From CAZJDV01 sp964544865 (GTDB taxonomy: Bacteria; Chloroflexota; Dehalococcoidia; Lucifugimonadales; CAJWER01), in NCBI GenBank assembly GCA_964544865.1, contig CAZJDV010000032.1:1-24593 (forward strand): 24,593 nt of DNA, written 5' to 3'. Under the pieces are notes generated by a model, which ran no database searches, had not been told where the DNA came from, and saw only the letters and a program-made list of their open reading frames with translations. This document shows positions 7,764 through 14,505 of this stretch, one piece after another (position 1 is the first letter of the stretch; each line of letters opens with the position of its first letter). Both the position numbers and the translations under genes were made by a program.

Positions 7764-7856
7764 GTGTCGGGTGCTAGGTGCTGGGGAGTGGGGAGGAGTC
7801 AGATTTCGTACCCTTCTTACGCCAACACCCAATACCATTCACCCATCACCCTTCTT
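7748..7856. repeat. Degenerate heptamer repeat, forward and reverse blocks (copy 1)
   Basis: The forward block at 7748-7796 is seven consecutive 7-mers of the type RGGTGYT/GGGTGCT: AGGTGTT, GGGTTTT, AGGTGTC, GGGTGCT, AGGTGCT, GGGGAGT, GGGGAGG. After a 25-bp spacer comes a reverse-strand block at 7822-7856: CCAACAC, CCAATAC, CATTCAC, CCATCAC, CCTTCTT. Two facing blocks can fold into a long imperfect hairpin. The forward block covers the nnr stop codon and the reverse block ends 2 bp before the menG ribosome site. The same style occurs at 21925 and 22671. Confidence 0.75.
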
Positions 7857-7858
7857 CC

Positions 7859-7872
7859 GGAGGTAAATCCTG
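7859..7872 (+). promoter_or_regulatory. Ribosome binding site that points to a CTG start for menG
   Basis: GGAGG at 7859-7863 is the only strong Shine-Dalgarno sequence in front of menG. Six bases later comes CTG (7870-7872), in frame with the methyltransferase. The first standard start, GTG at 7906, has no ribosome site and would remove the conserved AHLRGDERARYV segment. Confidence 0.55.
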
Positions 7873-8592
7873 GCGCATCTTAGGGGCGACGAGCGGGCGC
7901 GATACGTGTCGCGGATGTTTGCGCGGATCGCCAGCCGCTACGACCGGCTAAACGCCATCATGTCGGCGGGACGCCACCACGCGTGGCGGCGCATTGCGGT
8001 GGAGATAGCCGTGGGCGATCTAAGCGGTCCCGCACTCGACGTGGCCACGGGGACCGGCGATCTCGCCATAGAACTAGCCCGCCAGCCGCAAGTCTCCCAT
8101 GCTGTGGGTCTGGACTTCACACGCGAGATGCTGCCGCTGGCAGTCCGGAAGACCCGAGAGCGAGACCTCGGCCACAGGACCGGCTACCTCGCCGGCGACG
8201 CCCATGCGCTGCCGTTCCAGGACGACCGGTTCATCTGCGCCACCGTCGGTTTCGGCGTTCGCAACTTTATCGACCTGCCAAAGGCGCTTCGGGAGATGGC
8301 CCGCGTGGTCCGGCCCGGTGGCCGCGTGGTGGTCCTAGAGATAGTGCGGCTAGAGGGTCTGGGCCCCATGGGCCGACTGTTCCCGCTCTACTTCAGGCAC
8401 GTTACCCCGTGGCTTGGCGCGATCTTCGGGGGCGACCGGGAGGCGTATACGTATCTGCCGGAGTCGGTCCAGGGCTTCCTAACCGCTGGAGAGGTGGCCG
8501 CCATCATGCGCGACGCCGGGATGGCGAACGTGACCTACCGAAAGCTCGCCCTCGGCACGGTCGCCGTCCACGTGGGAGAGAAGGAGGCGTAG
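7870..8592 (+). CDS. menG: Demethylmenaquinone methyltransferase MenG/UbiE
   Basis: This enzyme methylates demethylmenaquinone with S-adenosylmethionine, the last step of menaquinone synthesis at the membrane. With the CTG start at 7870 the product has 240 residues, the usual size, and begins AHLRGDERARYVSRMFARIA, as the family does. It continues with SRYDRLNAIMSAGRHHAWRR, the SAM-binding ALDVATGTGDLAIELA, the post-II VGFGVRNFIDLPKALREMARV, VVLEIVRLEG, and the terminal TYLPESVQGFLTAGEVAAIMRDAG. In GRHHAWRR the usual GxxxxWRR shape is kept. Annotation from the GTG at 7906 would give 228 residues and lose the start of the family domain. UbiE would be the same family; menaquinone is more likely for a Gram-positive-like or Chloroflexota lineage. 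It converges with the DUF1684 gene, 27 bp away. Confidence 0.9.
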   Translation: MAHLRGDERARYVSRMFARIASRYDRLNAIMSAGRHHAWRRIAVEIAVGDLSGPALDVATGTGDLAIELARQPQVSHAVGLDFTREMLPLAVRKTRERDLGHRTGYLAGDAHALPFQDDRFICATVGFGVRNFIDLPKALREMARVVRPGGRVVVLEIVRLEGLGPMGRLFPLYFRHVTPWLGAIFGGDREAYTYLPESVQGFLTAGEVAAIMRDAGMANVTYRKLALGTVAVHVGEKEA

Positions 8593-8619
8593 CGCTCGCC
8601 CCGGCCCATTCCCTCTCCC

Positions 8620-9141
8620 CTACTTAAAACTCTTCTCGCTGGCGTGGATGGGGACCTGTAGGCGGTTCTCGAAGGGTGTCAGCGGGCAGCTCCAGCGCTC
8701 GTTGTAGGCGCAGTAGGGGTTGTACGCGTAGTTGAAGCCTATCGAGACCTTGCCGCCGGGCAGAGGAAACGCCTCGACGTAGCGTCCGCTGCCGTTGGCC
8801 TCGTCTCCGCTGGTCGAATCGACGAATGGGACGAAGAACTCGGTGTCCGCCCCGTGCCCATGGCCGTCCTGGTACAGGATCAGCTCGCCGATCTCTCCCT
8901 CGACGTCGAAGGCTATTCTCCCCCACCGCCTGTAGGTGGCGATGTCGCCCGTGCTCGTCTGCATCTCCACGACCTCTTTGTCGCCGAACTCCTGCACCGA
9001 AAGCTCCAGGCCGAGGCCCGGGTTCTCGTCGTAATAGGAAAGACTCTGGAATCCACGCCGCTGGTCCGGCGTGAGCGGAGACTGGTCGTCCCCGCCGAAG
9101 AATTGGTCCTTGTGCCTGCGAAATTCCGTGAGTTCAGACAT
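8620..9141 (-). CDS. DUF1684 family protein
   Basis: The 173-residue product fits the DUF1684 family of unknown function. Conserved-looking parts are ELTEFRRHKDQFFGGDDQSPL at the N-terminus, then GFQSLSYYDENPGLGLELSV and YRRWGRIAFDVEGEIGELILY. These are followed by FFVPFVDSTSGDEANGSGRYVE and the C-terminal FNYAYNPYCAYNERWSCPLTPFENRL, with its typical NPxCAYN-like motif. The start is placed at the ATG at 9141, seven bases after GGAG; starts at 9147 or 9171 are in frame but worse placed. There is no signal peptide, so it is probably cytoplasmic. Some relatives occur next to flavin or oxidoreductase genes, but no function can be assigned. It lies between menG (convergent) and lysS (same strand, 117 bp upstream). 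Confidence 0.85.
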   Translation of the reverse strand: MSELTEFRRHKDQFFGGDDQSPLTPDQRRGFQSLSYYDENPGLGLELSVQEFGDKEVVEMQTSTGDIATYRRWGRIAFDVEGEIGELILYQDGHGHGADTEFFVPFVDSTSGDEANGSGRYVEAFPLPGGKVSIGFNYAYNPYCAYNERWSCPLTPFENRLQVPIHASEKSFK

Positions 9142-9258
9142 GGTCATGCTCCTGCTCAGGGCGTTACGCACATTAGACGCGGGTAGGCGGCGATGAGGTT
9201 CTGGGGTCAGCTAACGGCGGCGCAGGGTCGTTCAATCGAACGCCCTCTGCCACCTGCG

Positions 9259-10776
9259 CTATTGGGAACGCAATTGGGGAAAGAGCACGACCTCGCGGAT
9301 GGAGCGCTGCCCGGAGAAGAGCATCACCAGGCGGTCGATGCCCAGTCCCAGGCCGCCGGTGGGCGGCATGCCGTGTTCCAGGGCGACCAGGAAATCCTCG
9401 TCCAGTCGGTCCATATCCTCGTCTTGGAACTGCGCGTGCAGCGCCTCCTGGGATTCGAGACGCCGTCTCTGGTCCTCGGGGTCGTTGAGCTCGGTGAATG
9501 AGTTGCAGATCTCCATGCCGGCCATGAACCCCTCGAATCTCTCGACCAGCCTCGGTTCGCCGCGCTTCTTCTTCGCCAGCGGCGACATCTCCACCGGGTA
9601 GTCCACGAGGAACGTTGGCTGGACGATGTGAGGCTCTACGGCCGACGAGACCAGCTTGTCCAGCAGGCCACCCCAGCTCATTTGCTGTCCGACGTCGAGT
9701 CCCGCGGCCTTCATCTCGGTCTTCAGTGACTCGATGTCATCGCACACCAGGAAGTCGATGCCGGTGCGGCGCCTGACCTCTTCGTGGAGCGACAGCCGTA
9801 GCCAGGGCGGAGTGAAGTCGATGGTGGCGCCCTCGAACTCGACGCTGTTGGAGCCCAGGACCTCCGCCGCCAGGCCCGAGACCATCTCCTCCACCATGCG
9901 CATGACGTCGCTGTAGTCTGCGTACGCCTCGTAGCTCTCCATCATCGTGAACTCGGGGTTGTGGGTGAAGTCCACGCCCTCGTTGCGGAAGATTCGGCCG
10001 ATCTCGTAGACCTGCTCCAGTCCGCCGACAATGAGCCGTTTGAGATACAGCTCCGTCGCGATGCGAAGGTAAAGGTTGCGGTCAAGGGTGTTGTGGTGCG
10101 TCAGGAACGGCCTCGCGGTGCCTCCAGCGGCGACCGGCACCAGCACCGGCGTCTCGACCTCCATGAAGCCTCGCCCGTCCATGAAGCGGCGCAGGGCGCT
10201 CACCATGCGGCTTCTCATGATGGCGATTCGCCTGGCGTTCTCATTGGCGATGAGGTCCAGATAGCGCTGGCGGTACCGGAGCTCGACGTCCGACAGGCCG
10301 TGCCACTTTTCCGGAAGCGGCCGCAGTGACTTGGACAGGAGCGTCCATTCATCCGCCTGGACGGTGACCTCGCCGGTGCGGGTCCGGAACAGCGACCCGC
10401 CGACGCCAATGAAGTCGCCTATGTCCAGATCCTTGAGCGTGTCGTAGGTATCCGGCAGATTGTTGCGCCGCAGCAAGACCTGGACCGTGCCGTGCCCGTC
10501 CCGGATGTCGATGAACGTGGCCTTGCCCATGCCCCGGAGCCGGATGATCCGCCCGGCTACCGACACGTCGACTGACCGCCGGTCGTCCTCTTGTTGCTCC
10601 TCCGCGGCCTCGAAGTTCGAGATGGCCTCTTGGGTCGTGTGCGTCCGGTTGTAGCTGTGGGGATAAGGATCGATGCCCTTGTCTCTGAGTCTCTGAAGCT
10701 TCTCGCGCCGCACGTTGAGCAACTGGCTCTCCGAATCTTGCACGTTGATGGTGTTATCCTCGGGAGCGCGGCTCAA
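9259..10776 (-). CDS. lysS: Lysyl-tRNA synthetase, class II
   Basis: LysS charges tRNA-Lys with lysine. The 505-residue length is normal for the class II enzyme. The N-terminal OB-fold anticodon-binding domain includes VAGRIIRLRGMGKATFIDIRD. Motif 1 is near GFMEVETPVLVP, motif 2 is YEIGRIFRNEGVDFTHNPEFTMMESYEAY, and motif 3 is GGLGLGIDRLVMLFSGQRSIREVVLFP. The chosen start is a TTG at 10776 whose last two bases plus the next A form the TGA stop of greA (TTGA, 4-nt overlap). No other start is available near the family N-terminus. This implies translational coupling, with the AAGGTGG at the greA end as ribosome site. Joint transcription of greA and lysS is a known arrangement in several bacterial groups. 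Confidence 0.96.
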   Translation of the reverse strand: MSRAPEDNTINVQDSESQLLNVRREKLQRLRDKGIDPYPHSYNRTHTTQEAISNFEAAEEQQEDDRRSVDVSVAGRIIRLRGMGKATFIDIRDGHGTVQVLLRRNNLPDTYDTLKDLDIGDFIGVGGSLFRTRTGEVTVQADEWTLLSKSLRPLPEKWHGLSDVELRYRQRYLDLIANENARRIAIMRSRMVSALRRFMDGRGFMEVETPVLVPVAAGGTARPFLTHHNTLDRNLYLRIATELYLKRLIVGGLEQVYEIGRIFRNEGVDFTHNPEFTMMESYEAYADYSDVMRMVEEMVSGLAAEVLGSNSVEFEGATIDFTPPWLRLSLHEEVRRRTGIDFLVCDDIESLKTEMKAAGLDVGQQMSWGGLLDKLVSSAVEPHIVQPTFLVDYPVEMSPLAKKKRGEPRLVERFEGFMAGMEICNSFTELNDPEDQRRRLESQEALHAQFQDEDMDRLDEDFLVALEHGMPPTGGLGLGIDRLVMLFSGQRSIREVVLFPQLRSQ

Positions 10777-11252
10777 GCCACCTTGTTGATAGTGAGTTTC
10801 ACCACGCCGGCTGGGGTCTCGACATCGACTTCGTCTCTTGCATTGTGTCCCATGAGGGCGCGGCCGACCGGAGACGACTCGGATATCTTGCCCTCTATTG
10901 GAGCGGCCTCGGCGCTTCCGACCAATCTATAGAGCCTCTTGACTCCCTTTTCGTTGGTGACGGTCACGGAGGAGCCGAACTGAACGGCGGCGCCCTTTTT
11001 CTTCCCGCCGGCCTTGAGTTCGGGGACGACGGCGCCGGAGAGGATCCTCTCGATGTCGGCGATCCTGCCCTCGACGAACGCCTGCTCGTTCTTGGCCTCT
11101 TCGTACTCGGCGTTGTCGACCGTGCCGGTGCCCTCGCTGGCCGCACGAATATGGGCGGCCACCTCCCGCCGCCGAACGGTCTTCAGGTTCTCAAGCTCCT
11201 GCACCAGGGCCTTGCTTCCCTCGGGTGTGAGGTGTGTCTGTGTTTTGGCCAC
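10773..11252 (-). CDS. greA: Transcription elongation factor GreA
   Basis: GreA enters the secondary channel of RNA polymerase and stimulates cleavage of backtracked RNA. From the GTG at 11252 (nine bases after GGAGG) the product has 159 residues, the family norm. It starts VAKTQTHLTPEGSKALVQEL. The N-terminal coiled coil carries DNAEYEEAKNEQAFVEGRI, whose tip acidic residues (the DNAEYEEA region) are the catalytic ones in the family. The C-terminal FKBP-like domain has VTNEKGVKRLYRLVGSAEA and ISESSPVGRALMGHNARDEV. An in-frame upstream start at 11282 would add a basic MTFWRRRRHQ segment containing the ribosome site and is rejected. The leader holds an attenuator-like hairpin. Its stop overlaps the lysS start. 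Confidence 0.96.
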   Translation of the reverse strand: MAKTQTHLTPEGSKALVQELENLKTVRRREVAAHIRAASEGTGTVDNAEYEEAKNEQAFVEGRIADIERILSGAVVPELKAGGKKKGAAVQFGSSVTVTNEKGVKRLYRLVGSAEAAPIEGKISESSPVGRALMGHNARDEVDVETPAGVVKLTINKVA

Positions 11253-11283
11253 TTGATGGCGCCTCCTCCGCCAAAATGTCAAA

Positions 11284-11327
11284 AGGCTGAGCAGCCATCT
11301 CAGAAAGGATGGCTCAAGTCTCAGCCT
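11284..11327 (-). terminator. Attenuator/terminator-like hairpin in the greA leader
   Basis: On the greA mRNA strand an outer stem AGGCTGAG / CTCAGCCT (8 bp) encloses an inner stem AGCCATC / GATGGCT (7 bp). Immediately downstream comes TTTTGACATTTT, a short interrupted T-run. The structure ends about 17 bp before the GGAGG of greA. It looks like an intrinsic terminator placed inside a 5' leader. Leader attenuation of greA is known in E. coli; whether it happens here is inference. Confidence 0.5.
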
Positions 11328-11484
11328 CGCTCATATTGTAGCCCGCGCTGGCAGTATTGTAAATCGATGCCGAGCGCCGCGCGGGGTCTATCGGTTGTGG
11401 GCCGGCGCGATGCTTGCTCTGCGGATCGACGAGCGATGGGTAGTATGAGATAGATCTTTTCCCGAAAAAGGGGCGTATTTCTGC

Positions 11485-11513
11485 TTTAACCTGTATTAGA
11501 CCCATGCTAGGAT
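11485..11513 (+). promoter_or_regulatory. Possible promoter for rsmD-coaD
   Basis: TTTAAC (11485-11490), a 17-bp spacer and TAGGAT (11508-11513) lie about 75 bp before the rsmD start. The -10 is a fair match and the -35 is weak. This is sequence pattern only. Confidence 0.3.
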
Positions 11514-11588
11514 TTCCTCAATGTCGGCGCCGGGGGCCTCGGAAAATGACAGGGATCGCCAGGTTCGCGCCGTGGCGCCAGCTATCAG

Positions 11589-12152
11589 ATGAGAACGCGG
11601 ATTAGCGGCGGTAGCGAGAGGGGGCGTCCGATTCACTCCAGGTGGGGGACCGGCCTCAGGCCGACCTCCGAGAGGGTCCGGGCCGCGATGTTCTCGATCC
11701 TCGGTCCGGGCTCGATGGAGGGGTTGAGAGTGCTCGACCTCTACGCCGGCACCGGGATACTGGGTGTTGAGGCGTTGAGCAGGGGGGCCTCCTGGGTCGA
11801 TTTCGTGGAGTCGCACTCGGGACGATGCCGCGACATTCGCGACAACCTTCGGGATATCGGACACGAAGTGCGGAGCGAGGTCCATCGGGCCAGGGTCGAG
11901 AACATGCTCGGGGAGCTGCAAGACGGATACGACCTTGTGTTCGCCGACCCTCCCTACGACATGGACCCGTGGGACGGCATATTTGAGAGGCTTGGAGAGG
12001 GCAAGGCGCTGAGCGAGAACGCACGGGTCGTCGCCGAGCATTATTTCAAGCGAGACCTGCCGGAGCGGTCCGGCAGGCTGGTTCGGGCGACGGTCCGCCG
12101 TTACGGGGACACCTCGATTTCAATCTACAATCTTGAGGACCAAGATGCCTAG
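11589..12152 (+). CDS. rsmD: 16S rRNA (guanine966-N2)-methyltransferase RsmD
   Basis: RsmD methylates G966 of 16S rRNA in the assembled small subunit. The 187-residue product has the family pattern: MRTRISGGSERGRPI at the N-terminus, then TGLRPTSERVRAAMFSIL. These are followed by the SAM-binding VLDLYAGTGILGVEALSRGAS and the catalytic DLVFADPPYDMDPW. The ATG at 11589 matches the family start; the ribosome site is weak. It overlaps coaD by 8 bases, the usual rsmD-coaD pairing seen in many bacteria, so the two are co-translated. Confidence 0.95.
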   Translation: MRTRISGGSERGRPIHSRWGTGLRPTSERVRAAMFSILGPGSMEGLRVLDLYAGTGILGVEALSRGASWVDFVESHSGRCRDIRDNLRDIGHEVRSEVHRARVENMLGELQDGYDLVFADPPYDMDPWDGIFERLGEGKALSENARVVAEHYFKRDLPERSGRLVRATVRRYGDTSISIYNLEDQDA

Positions 12153-12630
12153 CGCCATCTATCCCGGCAGCTTCGATCCGGTTCACAACGGCCACGTGGA
12201 CGTGGCTACGAGGGCCTCCAGGCTGTTCGACCGGCTCGTGATCGCCGTCTACCGCGAGCCGCCGAAGCGCACGCTGTTCACGGTCGAGGAGAGGGTCGCG
12301 CTGTTCCAGGCCTCGCTGGCGCATCTTCCTAACGTCGATGTCATTGCGTTTGCCGGGCTGGTGGCCCCAGACCTGGCGCGACAGGTCCAGGCGAGGTTCA
12401 TAGTCAGAGGGCTCCGGGCGGGATTCGACTTTGAGACGGAATTCGAGATGGCGCTGATGTGGCGAAACCTGGATCCCGAGATCGACGTCGTATGTCTAAT
12501 GAGCGCCCTGCAATACCAGTTCGTATACTCATCACGCATCAAGGAAGTAGCGCAGCTTGGAGGTGACGTAAAAGGATTAGTTCCGGAGAGAGTCATGACC
12601 GCTATGAGGACGAAGTTTGAATCAGCCTGA
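12145..12630 (+). CDS. coaD: Phosphopantetheine adenylyltransferase CoaD
   Basis: CoaD makes dephospho-coenzyme A from 4'-phosphopantetheine and ATP, the step before CoaE. The 161-residue product has AIYPGSFDPVHNGHVDVATRA, including the nucleotidyltransferase HxGH motif. It also has VRGLRAGFDFETEFEMALMWRNL and the C-terminal YSSRIKEVAQLGGDVKGLVP, which replaces the common ISSTxVRE. The ATG at 12145 has GAGGA at a spacing of about six and lies inside the rsmD tail; the upstream in-frame start at 12133 is less likely. It provides the CoA precursor that AcpS consumes. Confidence 0.96.
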   Translation: MPSAIYPGSFDPVHNGHVDVATRASRLFDRLVIAVYREPPKRTLFTVEERVALFQASLAHLPNVDVIAFAGLVAPDLARQVQARFIVRGLRAGFDFETEFEMALMWRNLDPEIDVVCLMSALQYQFVYSSRIKEVAQLGGDVKGLVPERVMTAMRTKFESA

Positions 12631-12649
12631 TGACACCGAGGCTCTGGAA

Positions 12650-12663
12650 GGGGGAAGACCATC
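12650..12663 (+). promoter_or_regulatory. Ribosome site and probable ATC start of the coiled-coil gene
   Basis: GGGGG at 12650-12654 is followed six bases later by ATC (12661-12663). In this frame there is a TGA at 12631 and no ATG, GTG or TTG before the GTG at 12718, which has no ribosome site. Translation from ATC gives (M)DIIQIIEEIESLASTATRVP, which resembles the start of related Chloroflexota coiled-coil proteins. Confidence 0.5.
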
Positions 12664-13227
12664 GACATCATCCAGATCATAGAAGAGATAGAATCGCTAG
12701 CTAGCACCGCCACGCGTGTGCCCGGTTTTCGCAAGCGGGTAATGGTGGACTCGGAGCGCCTCGAAGCGATTTCGAGCGAACTGCGGACCTCCGTACCGGC
12801 GGATATCCAGGAGGCGAGGGAGATCCTCAAGCAGAAAGAGAGCGTCATCAACCAGGCCCACCTTGAGGCCCGGCGGGTGAAGGAGTCCGCGGAGCGCGAG
12901 GCGATCACCGTCACATCCGCCGCTATCGAAGAGCAGGCGAGCAAGGTGGACGAGGCGGAGATCGTCAAAGAGGCCGGCTTCAAGGCCGAAGAGATCAACC
13001 AGCGGGCGCTTCAGGAGGCTCAAGAGATCGTGCAAGAAGCACAGAGCCGAGCGTACCGCATGGTCGAGGAGGCTGACGCCGTGGCGGATATTCGCCGCGA
13101 GGGCGCCGACCAGTACGCCAAAGAGACGCTGTTCGACCTCGAGGAGCGACTGGCGAGCCAGCTTGGGCAAGTCCGGCGTGGCATCGACACCCTCGGCCTC
13201 GAAGTGGACAACAGGGTGCCTTCCTAG
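12661..13227 (+). CDS. Coiled-coil protein, DivIVA/AtpF-like, function unknown
   Basis: From the ATC at 12661 the product has 188 residues (169 from the GTG at 12718). It is almost wholly alpha-helical and charged, with long heptad-rich segments such as DIQEAREILKQKESVINQAH, EEQASKVDEAEIVKEAGFKA and QEIVQEAQSRAYRMVEEADA. There is no membrane segment or signal peptide. The N-terminal block (IIQIIEEIESLASTATRVPG, then FRKRVMVDSERL) recalls Chloroflexota proteins often labelled ATP synthase subunit b-like or DivIVA-like and found near coaD. A role in cell division, polar organisation or as a scaffold is possible but not shown. It follows coaD by 30 bp and is probably in the same operon. Three hairpins follow its stop codon. 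Confidence 0.7.
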   Translation: MDIIQIIEEIESLASTATRVPGFRKRVMVDSERLEAISSELRTSVPADIQEAREILKQKESVINQAHLEARRVKESAEREAITVTSAAIEEQASKVDEAEIVKEAGFKAEEINQRALQEAQEIVQEAQSRAYRMVEEADAVADIRREGADQYAKETLFDLEERLASQLGQVRRGIDTLGLEVDNRVPS

Positions 13228-13267
13228 AAAGTCTGGGCGAAACGGGAGTCGCTCGGAGGGCCGCACA

Positions 13268-13351
13268 GCCTCCATACCGGTGGTCTGGAGGCGCGCGCCT
13301 GTCACTTTCGGGCGCTCAGCAGGTGCGGCCTCCCCTGCAGGGGAGGCCGCA
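13268..13351. terminator. Two strong hairpins after the coiled-coil gene
   Basis: GCCTCCA (13268-13274) pairs exactly with TGGAGGC (13286-13292). At 13324-13351 is a 28-bp perfect palindrome, TGCGGCCTCCCCTG followed by its complement. A further small palindrome, GTGCATGCAC, lies at 13357-13366. They sit between the coiled-coil gene and the rhomboid gene, which converge here, so they probably end transcription from one or both sides. No T-runs are present. Confidence 0.55.
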
Positions 13352-13392
13352 TGCGCGTGCATGCACCTGGACCCGACCCATCTCGTTGGGAG

Positions 13393-13458
13393 CCGCGGCC
13401 TGAACCGATAGGTCTTTCAGCACGCCACGGCGGCGCAGCCTATCGATTCAGGCCACGG
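13393..13458. repeat. 20-bp inverted repeat overlapping the end of a rhomboid gene
   Basis: CCGCGGCCTGAACCGATAGG (13393-13412) matches the reverse complement of 13439-13458 with two differences; the loop is 26 nt. The right arm contains the stop codon and last codons (RGLNR) of the rhomboid gene, so the left arm is an inverted copy of its 3' end. It may act as a terminator. Confidence 0.65.
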
Positions 13459-14438
13459 CTCGCGCTCACATTTGGGATCAACTCCCGCGCCTCGGCTCTG
13501 GTCTCGGCGCGGCCGAAATGGAGAGCAATGCCGAGGTCTGCGAGGGCCTTTTGGGGATCGCCCAGCTCAGCGAAGATGCGGCCGCGCAGGAGGTGCGCTT
13601 CGCCGTTCAGCTCGTCCACGGACAGCGCCTGATCCAGCTCGGCCAGCGCTATCTCGTAGTCTTTCTGCTCAAAGTAACGCTCCGCCTCGTAGATGTGTGA
13701 GTATGCGTTGTCCGGCAGAACCCTTGTCGCCACGAATGCGCCGGACGCCACGAGCGCCAGCGCGGCGGGCACCACCAGCCATTTTAGACGAGACGGGCGG
13801 TCGATGGCTACGCTCGCGTCCCTGGCGCCGGACATCGCAAGTCTGTAGCGTGGTGAGAGCGCCAGGCCAAGGAAGATGCCAGCGGCGAATCCGCCTATAT
13901 GAGCCCAGTTATCGATCCCCTGGGTCGTAAGCCCGTACAGCAGGTTCATCGCGGCCAGAAATAGGATCGATGTGAGTTCGCGTTGCCCCAGTCGGCCGAA
14001 TACCTCCCGCTGCACCGCGAGGTAGGACACCAGCGCGCCCAGGACTCCGAATATCGCACCACTCGCTCCGGCGGCCAGAACCGCTGGGTTGAAGACGTAG
14101 CTCGCGATGCTGCCGACCAGTCCGGCGAGAACGTAGCTCACCAGAAACCGGAACGTTCCGAATATCTGCTCGACCGCCCGGCCGAAGAGGAAGAGGCCCA
14201 AAAGGTTGAATACAAGGTGCGCTATGCCAATGTGCAGGAACATGGCGGTGAACAGCCGCCAGTACTGACCTTCGGCGACCAGCGGTCCGAACAGGGCGCC
14301 GAAATCCTCAAGCACGGTGGGATTCTCGGTGCCGCCCGCGTTCGTCGCGGCTGCGAAGACCACCAGGTTCGCCACCAGCAGAACGTACGTCCCCAGGGGC
14401 GGTCTTTCCTCCCCCGGCATCGGCCACCTCGATATCAC
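13440..14438 (-). CDS. Rhomboid family intramembrane serine protease with C-terminal TPR (copy A)
   Basis: A membrane protease that would cleave transmembrane segments of other proteins. The 332-residue product has a six-helix rhomboid core. It includes YWRLFTAMFLHIGIAHLVFN with the oxyanion asparagine at about N78, the catalytic serine in LAAGASGAIFGVLGAL (S126), and the catalytic histidine in IDNWAHIGGFAAG (H180). A further hydrophobic helix follows near residues 222-240 (WLVVPAALALVASGAFVATR). After that come about 85 residues of TPR-like helices (AERYFEQKDYEIALAELDQA, then AHLLRGRIFAELGDPQKALADL). The GTG at 14438 has GGGAGAAG upstream. It is a tandem paralogue of the gene at 14506, and all catalytic residues are kept in both. 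The substrate is unknown. Confidence 0.92.
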   Translation of the reverse strand: MISRWPMPGEERPPLGTYVLLVANLVVFAAATNAGGTENPTVLEDFGALFGPLVAEGQYWRLFTAMFLHIGIAHLVFNLLGLFLFGRAVEQIFGTFRFLVSYVLAGLVGSIASYVFNPAVLAAGASGAIFGVLGALVSYLAVQREVFGRLGQRELTSILFLAAMNLLYGLTTQGIDNWAHIGGFAAGIFLGLALSPRYRLAMSGARDASVAIDRPSRLKWLVVPAALALVASGAFVATRVLPDNAYSHIYEAERYFEQKDYEIALAELDQALSVDELNGEAHLLRGRIFAELGDPQKALADLGIALHFGRAETRAEARELIPNVSASRGLNR

Positions 14439-14505
14439 CGATTCACTTCTCCCGGTCTCCGATCTCGCATGATCGATAGCGCGGCCCCGGGGACGAACGC
14501 CCTCT

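Larger units (their letters stand above)
11253..11588. other. Divergent intergenic region greA / rsmD
   Basis: About 336 bp without a protein gene. It contains the greA ribosome site and the nested leader hairpin near its left end, and a possible rsmD promoter near 11485-11513. The middle (11340-11460) shows nothing recognisable. CCC-GAAAAA-GGGG at 11461-11473 is a small hairpin of uncertain meaning. Confidence 0.5.
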
